Shown here piece after piece: positions 11,035 to 29,701 of a stretch of DNA of 64,000 bases. The notes beneath the pieces were generated by a model, which did not search any database, was not told the origin of the DNA, and worked only from the letters and a program-made list of their open reading frames with translations. Source of the DNA: Pieris napi (Eukaryota > Arthropoda > Insecta > Lepidoptera > Pieridae); NCBI RefSeq assembly GCF_905475465.1, contig NC_062245.1:3100001-3164000 (forward strand), written 5' to 3'. Numbering within the stretch: the first letter of the stretch is position 1; the number at the start of each line of letters is the position of its first letter. The position numbers were made by a program, and so were the translations under genes.

Positions 11035-13354
11035 TCAAATATGCCCTCCTTCTTTAAGTTTCGAGACAAGTGTGTCGACATCTGGCACAACAGCTCCAGC
11101 TTGCCTTACAGGTGGATCTTCAACAGAAATAATTTTGATTCTGGGTGCCAAATCTATTCCAAGGTCTTTTGCTGCCACTTTTTTCATAGGTTTCTTTTTA
11201 GCTTTCTGAAATATTGCAACAAAACTGTTTATAAAATGCAAATTGCACCACTACTATCACACAGTACTACAAAAATTAAAAAAAAAGGGTGTACTTATGT
11301 ACGGGCGTAAGAAGTTATACTTCTTTGGCATTATTAAAAATAGTTTTTGATTGCATGCAATTAATTAATTACAATTAAATAATCAAAGACTGGAGAGTCA
11401 TTATAGTCAATAAAGTTCAGTTTACATTTGAAAAATTAAATAAATAAATATTTATTATTATTCTCTTACATTAAGAGTAACATAAATTCTATTATTATTT
11501 GAATGTTGTTTTTAAATTATGTCTAATGCCGTAGCATCTTCCGTGGGCAACTTCATTCTGTTAATTTTGTGTCACGGCGCGCCTAAAGAAGTATAACTTC
11601 AAAAATACTTTATATTTAAAGAAACATTAGATCACAGCATTATAAGTATAAAAAGTATATAATTTACCATAATATTGGGCAGTGTTGCATATCTTGGCTC
11701 ATTTAATCTGAGATCAGCACTAATTACAGCTGGTATTTTGGTCTTGATTACCTCCAGACCACCATCAATTTCACGAGTTACTGTCAATCCAGCATCTGTT
11801 TTCTCTACCTAAAATAAAATGACTTAATATGAAAATGAAACATATATAGTTTTAAAATATACTTTTTTTTTGTTTAATATTTTTTTGCTAATTAGAAAAC
11901 CATTTTTTTTAATTAAATTAAATATGCTTGCATCATAACATTATACTTAATCTAGTTTTTGATCTGTGGTGGAAAGATAATCCATTTTATATTAATGAAA
12001 ATATTCCTGTAATCATGAGTTTGAGAATTATATTTTAGCATATTCTTAATTGGATTTTTTAAAATAAAAAGTTATGTAATTATATTAGGATTTAATAAAC
12101 TTGTTACTATAATATTCAAATAAGATAAGGAAATTTGTAGAGGCGGCCTTGTGTTCTATCTATTATTGTTTATTTAAAGATATAAAATTTATATAATGGA
12201 TTACATCATACCTTAGATGCAAATGTAGCCTGGGGCCAATCTAATAAAGCAGCAGTTATTTGTGCTGTTTGATTTGAATCATCATCAATTGCCTGTAAAA
12301 TAAGAGAAACTTTATTTAACTTAAGTGTTATTAAATATTAACCTGTATAATTAAAACCATATTAAAATAAATAAAATTGATTTAAAATACTTGCTGATTT
12401 AAGCAGATAGCTATTGAATTAATCATAATATAAATGTAACTTTACAATACATATATTAATTAAATAATTGTACAGTACCTGTTTTCCCACTATAACTAAA
12501 TCAACTTTTTCATCTTGTGAGAGTTTAGCTAGTATTTTAGCAACATGTAGTGGCTGCATTGTTTCATATTCAGGGCCAGAAACTTCAACATGAATTGCAC
12601 GGTCAGCACCCATAGCTAAGGCTGTTCTCAATGTTTCCTAGAGTTATAATAAAATCAAAACAATATTATTATAGTAATAATATGAATATTACTTATTATA
12701 ATATTATAAACTATAATAAGTAATATGGATTGTAAAAACATAGTAATAAACTTTAAATAAATTAAGAACTTTTTCTCCTAATTATATTTTATGACTTACT
12801 GACTCATAAATTTATAAGTTTTATGTTATATAGAAGTCTGAATATAATTTTAGTGGATGCACTTAAAAGGCCAGCAACACACTTAAATGCCTTCTGGGAG
12901 TTTTAGTGTCCTTGGGCGATGGTATCACTCAACATCAGATGAGCCCCAATTGTTTGCCCCTCATCAATAAAAAAAAAACTAACCTGAGCCTGAGCAGGGC
13001 CGCAAGACACGGCGATAACCTCCTTAGCTATCTTTTTTTCTTTTAGCCTCACGGCTTCTTCTACAGCAATTTCGTCAAATGGGTTCATTGAATGTTTCAC
13101 TCCATCAGTTACAACTCCACTTTTGTCTGGTTTAACCCTTATCTAAAATAAATTATAACATTTCAGAGCAACCATTAGTAGTTGCGGTAATATAGGAATA
13201 ATAATTTCAGCTTTAAATAAAAAACCAAATATGATGAGACTATCTCAAAAAAGTTATAAATAAATTTGATATTGAAATGAACAAGTAACCTTTGAACTCT
13301 TACTTTTACTGCATAGTCGATTACTCTCTTAACTCCGACAAGTACTCGAGCCAT
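11035..13354 (-). CDS. ETFB: Electron transfer flavoprotein subunit beta
   Basis: Six exons (5' to 3' on minus): 13354-13304, 13142-12984, 12637-12479, 12292-12212, 11808-11668, 11205-11035. All junctions are in phase 0, giving 253 residues (family about 255). With ETFA it forms the mitochondrial matrix flavoprotein that passes electrons from acyl-CoA and other dehydrogenases to ETF-ubiquinone oxidoreductase. ETFB carries the AMP site and the recognition loop, seen as [16 protein letters not shown]. Other family marks are the start [17 protein letters not shown], and the later segment [22 protein letters not shown] retroelement tail abuts the donor of exon 2. The start at 13354 gives the usual N-terminus. 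Confidence 0.96.
12855..12982 (+). repeat. Lepidopteran retroelement 3' tail in ETFB intron 2
   Basis: The stretch beginning AAAAGGCCAGCAACACACTT and ending in an A-run matches in layout the copy at 32857-32965 (AAAGGCCAGCATCGCACTT, GGTATCAC/CCTATCACTTAACATC, TTTGCCCC). It reads on the plus strand, opposite to ETFB. The A-run ends within a few bases of the exon 2 donor at 12984, leaving GTTAGT intact. I recognise it as an abundant lepidopteran retroelement tail but cannot name the family safely. Confidence 0.6.
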
Positions 13355-14560
13355 TTTGGGTTAATAACTTTTTATTTAAATATGGAATTACTCGAAACAA
13401 GAACGACCAAAAATGAGAGTAAATAATTTTATTAGTTGAAAATCCAACAAGTAGTTTCGAAGTTCGAACTTCGAAAGTTTTTTTGAATATGAAACTTGTC
13501 ATGCATCATGCTTGACACATAACATACAACGTAGTCAACTGACATTTAAGCCTTATGAACGGTTAATCAGCCCATAATTCTTCACAAAAGGGTGCACAAT
13601 AGAAGCCTACATTTTTATGGACTGAGATGAGATTGACAATTTTTTTTAAATGATAAAATTAATATTTAAAATGTATACCTATTAATTATTATATATATAA
13701 TTAATTATTTACCTATACTTTACATTGCCAGAAATGCGGGAATTTTAGAATCTTTTAAACCGATGTTGATGAAAGTTTTGAAGTCTATTAAAACTTAAAA
13801 TAAATAAACCTATATAATTTATGTAGCCTTTTCAAGTCTACAAGATTGCACAAAATCTAATTCGATAATCATACATATAAAGCATTTTAAAATGAGGTAT
13901 TCCTTATCTATCCTGGTTTTTTTATAATATTTAACAGCGTCATGAAATTTTCGCGTCGTTAGATCAATATAAGCTGAGCTGGGTATCTTAATCACAGAAA
14001 ATAATCCCCATTCAATATGTATGATATACGAGATGACGTTCTGATCTTTGTATCACCTACATATATTTCTGTACAATGTTAGTTCAACTAAATTTTTAGC
14101 TACATTATCAAATGCAATACCTACTGTTTTACACTCAATCAATTTTAAACTTTCTGATACACTTAATTTTTTGTGGTGTATAAAGATGATAAATTAAAAC
14201 ACAAGATATTAAATGTCATGAAGCTAGAAACTAATTGTATTATTTATGATAAGTAATGTATATATACATATTTCTCATCTCTCATTTCTTGAACTTCCCA
14301 CAAATATTTCATGATTGAAATTAGCCAAATTGGTGCAGGCATTCTCAAGTTTTAGCGAGACAAACAAACGGCAATTAATTTTTATAGAAAAACGATTTAC
14401 CTTTATTTCTGGTGATACCAATAAGCATAAGTTATTTGAAATATTTAAAGCTTATAGGTATGAGAGTATATCAATCATTAAAAAAATAAAACAATACACT
14501 TTTAATCGTTATTTCTTTTATTATTGAAGTACAATGTATTATAGGTTAAAAAGACACCTC
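13355..14560. other. Intergenic between ETFB and PSMC1
   Basis: Holds the ETFB upstream region (right next to 13355) and the PSMC1 3' flank, plus a retroelement-like scrap at 14310-14392. No gene supported; the 70-codon frame near 14315 falls on that scrap. Confidence 0.5.
14310..14392 (+). repeat. RTE-type LINE 3' fragment
   Basis: The string TCTCAAGTTTTAGCGAGAC followed by AACAAACGGCAATTAATTTTTAT has the form of the conserved 3' end of lepidopteran RTE elements. Only the tail remains. Confidence 0.5.
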
Positions 14561-20832
<6,272 letters not shown>

Positions 20833-23800
20833 CAGTTATTTTAAGGTATCTGTAACATTTCCCAACATTGTTTTCATGGTAATAATTATTTAATGTTAAA
20901 ATAATTGTGTTTTTTTAATAACATTACCAAGCAAATTACGTAAATTTGAAAATAATAATTTCTAGAAAAATAATATTTACAACAAAGCTACTTTCATTTT
21001 GATTAATACAACATGTTTGTCAAATAAGGTATCAATTGATTTCAAAATAAGGTATCAATTTGGGCTGCATGAAATGAAGATATTTCAATAAATATAACAT
21101 TTAAATGTGTCTATTAAGCCCTAAAGCCTGAGGGCTCAATTCATGTGTATGTATGTATGTATGTTTGACCATTAAATTCTCAGAAACTATTTTAGTTGAT
21201 TTCGGGGTTCGTTCGAAAATTTGTTTAAAATAAACGAGAGATTATAAAAGTTAAGTAAAAATGTTGTTTTGACCGGCTTGTCATGAGCATTGACGAACCC
21301 GAAAAACTTTGCAGCGTTTCAAAGTAACGAAATTAAAATAAAAAATAGAGGAAAATCTTCAGAAAGAGATCCTCTACAAAATTGTTCAAACATAAATTTT
21401 TGATAAAATCAAAAGCAAAAAAGTTATTAAGCAAAAAAAGAAATTTTCAGTAATTTTTTTCACTTATAAATTTTTGGAATTTTGGATTTATGATAAGAAG
21501 TCACACAGACATAATTGTATGCAAAGCAATTTGCTACAAAATATGTCTTTACAATTTTTTTGTACGATGGATAGTTTAGGAGATATAGCCAAAAACATGT
21601 TTTCACCCCGTTTTCCAAGATGGCGGCCGGCGCAAAAGGGCGCCAACCCCACAAACTTGGGTTTAAGCTTGTATTGACTCCCCGTACATGTCCCATAAAT
21701 AAAATTGCGTCGTTACAAATGTTCAGCCCATGTAACATTTCAATGGACTATACCGAGTATGTAAATTATTTCATTTTGGATTTGAATAGTGTTTTCATTT
21801 TTAATAGCGTGGCACAAATCTGTCCATTTTTATAAGTATTGAAATGAGTAGAACTTTTCTCATGTCTGCTGCAATACAAAGCTAGTTTGTTAATATTATA
21901 TCACTAATTCCCTCGCAGAATTTATTTTTTACTTTTGATTTGAATAGCTTGCAATAAAGGGCATTATTGGAAACTGAATACAGCAGCCATTCTAATACAT
22001 TTCATCGTTTTCTAAATGCCCCTAATAATTACCAGCAAAATTTCTTCCCGAAGAGTCACGGAATACTATACTGTTTAATGGGATTTTCTATTCAATGCTG
22101 GATCAAAGAAGTACCTTAAACTTTTGGCCAGTGTTCAGGATCATCTTTGGAAAAAGTTGGTATTAGTGACGATAGTTGTCTTGGCGTTGACAATGGCGTA
22201 TCAGGGACAGGAACGGACGAAACTTGGGTGGCATCATCTTAACTTAAAGATAGATAAGCAATGACATAATATTTCTCGCATGAGTACCAGTATGAATAGT
22301 ATCTATTTGTCTGAAGTCAGTTTAGATTTATCTTTCTATGAATAGTGATGTTATATAAATGAAATAAATAAATATTTTTTGATAATCAAACTCCGCCAAC
22401 TAGTCTAAAACTAAGCAGGGCTAGTATTATGAGTACTAGACAAGTGACTTGCTTAAATGACGCATAAAAACTACTTATATCCTTTTTTGTTAAATAAATA
22501 TATGTTATACATAAACACTAATTTCTTTTTCATTGCTCCTTGTGAGAATCGAACCCATGACCTCCGGCAACATTTACTTGTATTAAATAAAACGGTCAAG
22601 TCACTATCCGCCACATCAAAACCGGTGCAGGGATTCGAAGAGTAAGAAAAAGACACATTTTGTTTTCTTTTCTTGTTATGTTGATTCCTATCTCTCATCG
22701 TTAAAACAATCAGTAACACACAAAGTGCGCACCTTGCACACACTGACGATTTAAATTTAAATGATTGCTTAATTGTTTTGGCTCTCTCGTTCGATAAAAT
22801 CGGGGAGTCCCCGTGGGCCGTGACCTCCCTTGTGTCGTACGCATCGCATCGGATTGCAAGGCTATCGTCCACGTATAGAATATAGACTACGACTATATTT
22901 TTTCTCATCTATCTCTTGCTTAAACAAACATGGATTGGCTGCACTTTGAAACCACGTTCTTTCAAGAAATCAACACAACATCCGAGATGTTGGAATAAAA
23001 GAATTTTGTTGTGTTTCAATCCATAAAGACTCTTTTTCAACAAATATAGTCTTCCAAGTTCCAGGTTCAAATCATTCTAGCCTTCAGGTTGTTTCATATA
23101 AATCTCTTAATCACCATTCGCAGCAACAGTCAAAAGAGCAAATGGGCAAATTTGTTTGGTCGTAAAATTGCCTTATATTTATCAACAGGGTTTAACTCAA
23201 CGCTAAATACTCAGATCAGACAGGGCGTAGCTGCCTTGTTGTCCAAGCTTGTCCATTGCCGTTTCCTAGACTTTCATGGGCGTTTATTAGCACTCTCGTG
23301 GCCACTTGGGTAACTGACTAGTCAAATTCTCAACGGTCCCTTGATTTTTAGATACTTACTAACATTCAACATCTGAATGAAAAACACATGAGGAATACCT
23401 CAAGCAGAGTATCAAATATTTTACAAATTTAAAGAAGTTCCTTTCCCCATTCTTCTTTAAATATCTCCGAAACTATCTATCTTAAGAATTCTCTTCTGTA
23501 CTTCCCTCCACAATATCCATCAGGCCATTCATACCAGATGGCGAACAAGTCATCTGGTATTACCATGGTATCCAATTTATTCCATCCAACTTGTAAATAC
23601 GAAGTTTGCCGAACTCCATTGTCTTTAACTCTCGGGCCACCACAAGGCTCGTAACCACTTTAATCTAATAAGTAAAGGAAAAAATAAGTAGAGAACTACT
23701 GCCAAACAACATAATATTTTTTTATTTGTATAATCTTACATAATCTGTGATCATAGATAACTAGTGACATATTTCTAAATCATCAGTCATCTGTGCATTG

Positions 23801-24008
23801 ATGATCGAAAATTGAAATTTGAAACTGAAAATTGAAATGTGATTTAATAACAAAACAGGTACAGTATAACTATTAAATTTTTTATTATATACAGAAATAT
23901 GGTTGCGTTTTAATATTTGTATTTTTAAATTAATAATTATATTTAAGGTTTGGACTGGTATATGTGAAACTTTAATGATTTATTTATACCTTAAAAGTAA
24001 CCATAAAC
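20833..24008. other. Long intergenic stretch, SRP54 to TRNT1
   Basis: About 3.2 kb with no supported gene. It contains the SRP54 3' UTR, a (GTAT)n run near 21146-21165, a short doublet of AATAAGGTATCAATT near 21026-21060, a SINE-like repeat at 22358-22640, and mixed repeat-like sequence. Several frames of 60-145 codons occur on both strands, but none shows a recognisable motif or splice context. Confidence 0.5.
22358..22640 (-). repeat. tRNA-derived SINE-like element
   Basis: On the minus strand the stretch reads GGAGGTCATGGGTTCGATTCTCAC, which contains a pol III B-box (GGTTCGATTC). It ends in a TTATTTATTT tail near 22360. The layout fits a tRNA-derived SINE inserted in minus orientation. 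The 145-codon minus frame across it is not a gene. Confidence 0.65.
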
Positions 24009-26062
24009 ATGAAAATCATATTTACTGTTATAAGTAGATTATTTCATCAAAATGTAAGTTTTCTTTCATTATTTAGCGGCCTATTTCCTATCGACTATGT
24101 GCAATTTTATATCATATTGCTTAACTTTTATATTGTGATTGTAGAGTTCATATAATAATTTAAAAAGACCAATCCTCAAACGAAGAAAGTCCAGAATGGA
24201 TGAGAATCTTAAGTGTCGGCAAAATCCAGTAGTTATTAAATTGGACTCTCCAGAATTTAAGAGCATTTTTAATAAAGAGGTTCTGGATTTGAAATCTGTA
24301 TTTGATAAATATGATTATGAGATTCGGATAGCTGGAGGTGCTGTAAGGTAATCATTGCTAATTTTATATTAATTTACTGGATAGGTAAACCTCATATTAG
24401 TGAAAAAAATCTCATATAATAATTTTTAATTATAGGGATCTCCTGATGGGACAAAAAGCAAAAGATTTAGATTTTGCTACAACAGCAACACCTGATCAAA
24501 TGAAAGAAATGTTTACAAAAGAAAATATTAGAATGATAAATTTGAGTGGAGAAAAACATGGTACAATTACCCCAAGGATAAATGACAAAGAACATTTTGA
24601 AGTGACAACTCTAAGAATAGATATGGTAACAGATGGACGTCATGCAGAGGTTGAATTCACTAAAGATTGGAAATTGGATGCTAATCGTCGAGATCTTACT
24701 ATTAACTCTATGTTTTTAGGTAATTTTATTTACAATATTAGGATATTATACAAGTATAATAAACTAAGGAGTTTATAATCAATAAATATCTGTATTCATC
24801 TTATAAATAGCTTGTATACTGAGTTAATCTATATATATTCAATTTGTCTAGACCCAAATTTAAATTTACCATTCATTATATTGTAAAGTGATTATTGATT
24901 AATGTTATAGGCTTTGATGGCTCTGTGTATGACTACTTTTATGGATTTGATGATCTAAAGAAAAGAAGAATAGCATTTGTTGGAGATCCAGATATACGAA
25001 TAAAGGAAGATTTTTTGAGAATTATGCGCTATTTTCGGTTCTATGGTAGAATAGCAGAAGAACCCAATAATCATGAAAAAAATACTCTGGAAGTTATAGA
25101 AAAAAATGTTGAGGGTCTTCAAAATGTCTCTGGGGAGCGGATTTGGATGGAGCTTAAAAAGACACTTGAGGGAAATTTTGCTGGAAGTCTATTACAGACA
25201 ATGTTAAATGTCGGTGTTGGTAAATACATTGGTGAGCATTGAACATACTTATTTCACATTCACATTGACAGAAAGTCAAACAATATATTTTAATAATTTT
25301 ATCTTTCAGGTATTCCACATCCAAACATGGATTCATTAGATAGGTTACTTAAACGTAGTGGGCATTTAGCCTTACATCCAATGAGTTATTTAGCTTCTTT
25401 GATGAATGATATTGATGATGTCACACTATTGAATAGTAGACTAAAATTTTCAAGTTTCGAGAGGGATATGGCATATTTTATTGTAGAACATAGAGATGAT
25501 AAAGAATCTACACGACCTTTAATGTAAGTATTTGTACTTTTTTGGAACAAATCTGTTATAAATATTAAATACATTCCATTATGTTTGAATGATCTGCTGT
25601 CAATATGACAATGCAGCATGCATGCATGAGCCTCCTAAGCTTACCCGACCTGTTTGCTACCTGAGAATATTGATTGTCTATAGATTTACAGTAAATGCAT
25701 AATGTCACAGTTGTTACAAACTGCTATCCTACATTAAACTACTAATATTAAATGTATTCCACAGGCCTTATGAAAAATTAGTTATAAATACAAAAATTAA
25801 GCAAAGAAATGCCATTGAATATGTTAAGGAAGTACTCAAATATAGAGGAGATAAAGATCTTTTAAAACATTTTGAGCAATGGCAAGTACCAATATTTCCA
25901 GTTAATGGAAAAACATTAAAAGATAACGGAGTTCCACCAGGCAAAATGTATGGAAAAATAATTGAAAAATTGAAGAATATTTGGATAGATAATGAGTACA
26001 AACACAATTGTGATGATTTGGTTAAACTTATTCCAAGTCTTATAGAAGACTGTAAAAAATGA
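24009..26062 (+). CDS. TRNT1: CCA tRNA nucleotidyltransferase 1
   Basis: Six exons: 24009-24053, 24145-24347, 24436-24719, 24911-25231, 25310-25523, 25765-26062; 454 residues (human 434). The enzyme adds CCA to tRNA 3' ends in cytosol, nucleus and mitochondria. Class II nucleotidyltransferase marks: GGAVRD (79-84), the catalytic DxD in KDLDFAT (93-96), RRDLTINSM, and the neck motif [14 protein letters not shown]. The first small exon plus the start of exon 2 encode [15 protein letters not shown] followed by a Lys/Arg-rich, acid-free stretch: a good mitochondrial presequence. An internal Met at 24196 (residue 33) begins the conserved part and could give a non-mitochondrial form. I infer the first exon from its clean ATG and GTAAGT donor; no transcript was seen. 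Confidence 0.93.
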
Positions 26063-26189
26063 AACATTTAATACAACATTAAATTATTTATTTAAAACAT
26101 AGTGCATTTATTTAATTAACGGAACATTTAATACAATATACAATAGAACAAATAATAAAAAATCCTTTTAAAAATAATTCTTAAAACTT

Positions 26190-27661
26190 TTATGGGGCTG
26201 TATATTTCTCATACTTATCACAACCATCATCATCATCCTTGTGTTCCATGAAACATAGTTTACAAAATAAATACTTGCAACCCAAACATCTCATTACTGC
26301 ATCTTCATTACAAATTTCACAAAATGGCAATTCATTGTTTATAGGGCTTGCAACTTCATCATCGGACTCAACCTTGGCCTAAAACATTTAAATATACATT
26401 AAGATATGTAACAGGTCTTACCTAATCTTATCAACTGATGGTATAGTAATTTGAAACTTATTATTAAATACACTCTACTAGTAATCTCTAGTCCCTACTC
26501 CCTAGGTCACAGGCATAAAATGTTAAATAAATACTATATTCACCTTGTCTATGATTTTTCTAATCAATTCATCTTCTGATTCCATCAAAACCATATCAGT
26601 CCTTGAAATACTGTAAGAAGCAGTCTGTTGACCTTTCAGCTTGTAAAGTCTCCCTTCAATATCATTAATTTTGCTTTTAAATTCATCTTCATATTTTTTA
26701 TCCATACTTGCATGAGCCATATATTGTATAAGTAAGTCATTAGCTTGTTCTTCTTCTGTTCTTAAATCTGGTGTTGGTAAAACTGGCTACAACATTATAT
26801 TTTAAAATAATTATATAAAAATCTCTTTATAAAACCTTACTACTAATCTACTTTATAGTGTAAAAAAAAAATCACTTAATCTTAAGAGTCAGAAGCCATT
26901 TAAACATAAAAGAAATACCTTAATGATGTTAATATGAATTACCTTACTCTGAATTGATTCTATTGGGACTTCTTTAATATTAGCTAATCTTTGTTCAATC
27001 TGTGCCTGGGAAGTGGAAGGAATATCTTTTAATTTTTTTAGGCGTTCTGCAATATCTTTATCAGAACACTCTGATGAGTTAAGTTTTTCTTCCTTGAGCT
27101 TTAGTAGTCTCTTTCTAATTTCTTCCTCAACTGGATCATTTTTATTAACATCCATTTCTTGGCCTATTACAACATTTGGATTTTCAATTCGTCTGTGAAA
27201 TGAAGATAATATTACTAATTGTTTTGTAAAGAACTGCTAAACATGCAATTATACTTACTTAAAATAGGCAGCCGGTGGCTCTATTACTTTATGATTAGAA
27301 TTTAAAGTGTTTTTGCATTTGCCACAGACCTTAAACATATTTTTAAATTTATTGTTAACACATAATTTAGAATGAAAGCATTAGTATAACTTACCTTAGC
27401 TTCAGAATTAAGTTTTGGTAAAAATATTTTGTAGTTTAGACATTTTGAGCAATAGCTAAAACCACAGCCCGGACATCCTTTCTGGAAATAATGTTAAGAT
27501 TCTTAACATGTTATCAATTCTTAAGTTAAGAAAAAAATCACAAAAATATAATCACTATAACACAAAAATATATAGGTATAGATTGTGTCTTTAACAAGTA
27601 AGGCATTTGTTACCTCTTTTCGTATCATTGAAAAAGTCTTACAACAAGTATTACATGACAT
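26190..27661 (-). CDS. ZFYVE19: Abscission/NoCut checkpoint regulator (ANCHR, ZFYVE19-like)
   Basis: Six exons: 27661-27614, 27481-27395, 27329-27259, 27192-26943, 26786-26544, 26378-26190; 295 residues, shorter than human ZFYVE19 (471). In animals ANCHR holds VPS4 at the midbody to delay abscission. The N-terminus is a FYVE-type zinc finger built from CxxC pairs (MSCNTC, CPGC, CSKC, CGKC). Next come short repeats of the MIT-interacting type, [12 protein letters not shown] and [12 protein letters not shown]. The C-terminus has the family's second zinc-binding module: [20 protein letters not shown] then CKLC. Its stop lies 127 bp from that of TRNT1, so the two transcripts probably overlap at their 3' ends. 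Confidence 0.88.
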
Positions 27662-28343
27662 TTTTTATATATCAGGAATTAAACTTTAGTCAACTTCAAC
27701 CCTTTCTTAACGCAATAGTTCTAAATATTAATAAATATTTATTATATACTCAATTTTACAGAATACAAATAATCAATCATCAGTGTTGCCAATTGACCAT
27801 TCGAAATTACCTTTAGCATTAATCTTAATGTAGGGTATGTAAGAAAACCTGCCCTTAAAAAGTAATAATAATTTAACTTAATTTTAATGTTGGACTATAC
27901 AACCCAATTACGACTGTATAATTGGTTATACAATAGAAGATATAGCAAGATTTAAAATGTTTGCTACAAAACATATTTTTAGTATTGCGTTTTGAACGTA
28001 AAATATTAAATAAATGGGAAGATATGTACACACTGACACCAGTAATATTGTTATTTGTTAGAAATTTGACTTGGAATCGGGATAAAAGTGTCTCGAATCT
28101 CTTTTTTATAGCCACACGAATAAGGCACAGATGTGAACCACATAATTGTGCACAATCATAATGCGTATAAATATAATTAATAAGTTTAAATATATAAAAA
28201 CTACAAAAAAGACCTAAACTTACAATATCTTATTTGTGATGTACCGAAACTTTGGAGGAAGTGTTATAATAAAAATTAAAAATATGCATATCAGTTAAAG
28301 AATTATTGTTATTGAAAATAAAATAAACACAGTATTTAATATA
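27662..28343. other. Spacer between ANCHR and XRCC3
   Basis: About 680 bp of AT-rich sequence holding the ANCHR upstream region and the XRCC3 3' flank. I see no gene or repeat family here. Confidence 0.45.
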
Positions 28344-29261
28344 TTATATAGTTTTAATGCCGCTAGAATCAATAATAAATTTACAATTTTTATTCTGTAA
28401 ATCAGGACCAAATACAACAATCAATTCACGAACATTTACATTATTAAAATTATTTGTGTTTACCTCTAACCCCTTTCGTTTTAACATGCACCTGTACGTT
28501 ACTATGTTTGACCATGCAAGCCCTAAAGAGGGTAAGACATTATCGAATTCGTCAAAAGAAGATGTAACTTGATTGATGACAATGACTGCTAGACCATATT
28601 TTTGTGCGATATTTATCAATAATATACCTAGTTCTCTTAACTCCTCTGCTCGGTGAACATAATTGGTAACATCAACTCGAAAAGGTGCTGCTATAGAATC
28701 AACGATTATGACTGAAACTTTTTTTTGTTCTAGTAATTTTGGTAATCGTACGCGGACACATGATAAAAGATCCTGACTCTCTGTTATGTGTTCAATAAAT
28801 ATTTTCTCTCGATGTTCGCTATAAGATGTCTGATGAATGTGATGTTCTAGTAGTTGATTAAAACGTTTTACTGGAAATGCGTCTTCAGTGCAAATGTATA
28901 TAGATCCATCTTTTCCACATTGTGCTGCTATTTGCAATACTAGTTGTGTTTTGCCTGCACCACTTTCACCATATATTTCACTCAGTGTGCCAACTCGAAA
29001 TCCACCATTTAATATATCATCGAAGCCTGCGCATCCTGTTTTAATGTGCCTTTCTTTCTCTAATTTTTCAGCTGTTACAATTTCAGGACAAAAATACTTA
29101 GCGACTAAATTTTTGAGAATGCCTATGTCTTCTTCTTTCATATTTGTTAATTTTTGTATGTCCCACGTGGAAAGATTTATTATTTCTTTTACAGTACAGA
29201 TTCCTGCTGCTTCTATAACATCGTACATCTTGGGGGTCATAATATTCTTTAAGTTTACCAT
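28344..29261 (-). CDS. XRCC3: RAD51 paralogue XRCC3 (spindle-B type)
   Basis: Single-exon gene of 305 codons (human XRCC3 346). XRCC3 pairs with RAD51C in homologous recombination; fly spn-B acts in meiotic break repair. Walker A is GESGAGKT (98-105) and Walker B VSVIIVDS (182-189). Closer XRCC3 marks are SIYICTEDAFPVKR, IFIEH, DSIAAPFR and the INQVTSSFDEF and LGLAWSN region. The N-terminal helical part (about 1-70) is of the RAD51-paralogue type. Assignment to XRCC3 rather than another paralogue rests on the TEDAFP and AAPFR matches. The start is 440 bp from the divergent PCBD gene. Confidence 0.88.
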   Translation of the reverse strand: MVNLKNIMTPKMYDVIEAAGICTVKEIINLSTWDIQKLTNMKEEDIGILKNLVAKYFCPEIVTAEKLEKERHIKTGCAGFDDILNGGFRVGTLSEIYGESGAGKTQLVLQIAAQCGKDGSIYICTEDAFPVKRFNQLLEHHIHQTSYSEHREKIFIEHITESQDLLSCVRVRLPKLLEQKKVSVIIVDSIAAPFRVDVTNYVHRAEELRELGILLINIAQKYGLAVIVINQVTSSFDEFDNVLPSLGLAWSNIVTYRCMLKRKGLEVNTNNFNNVNVRELIVVFGPDLQNKNCKFIIDSSGIKTI

Positions 29262-29701
29262 CGTAATTTGGTGTTATTATACGCTTATAAATTGATATTT
29301 CAAGTACAAATTCTAAAGCAAAAGAAAACCTACAACTAAATAGATATTCAAAATTTTCCAATTTATTTTTTACTCTGGTTGGAAACTTTTAAAAGAATCT
29401 CTTGCAACTTGCAAGTATTCAGCAGTATTCAGATGTCAATTGTCAAAACTGCTATCATATAATATAAACAGTTTATTCAATATTCATTGATAATTTTTAC
29501 ATTACCATTTACCGCTAAAATCAACAAGCTTTCTCAATGACTAAAATTACAAACAAAAGCAAAACAATAATCATCAAAGCTAATCATAACCATTAAAAAG
29601 TTTAAGAATTACCCGCCTCACTTGCACCATTACATTGGTTACAATATTAAAAGTTGATGAAAATAAAAAGAAGTAGGTAATACTTCACCAGTCTTTAAAT
29701 A
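29262..29701. promoter_or_regulatory. Divergent promoter region, XRCC3 and PCBD
   Basis: A 440-bp gap between divergent start codons, so both promoters must lie here or overlap the 5' UTRs. No TATA box or other element is clear enough to call. Confidence 0.45.

Noticed and set aside
22471..22908. 145-codon minus-strand open frame
   Set aside because: It crosses a SINE-like repeat with a B-box and has no recognisable domain or splice context.
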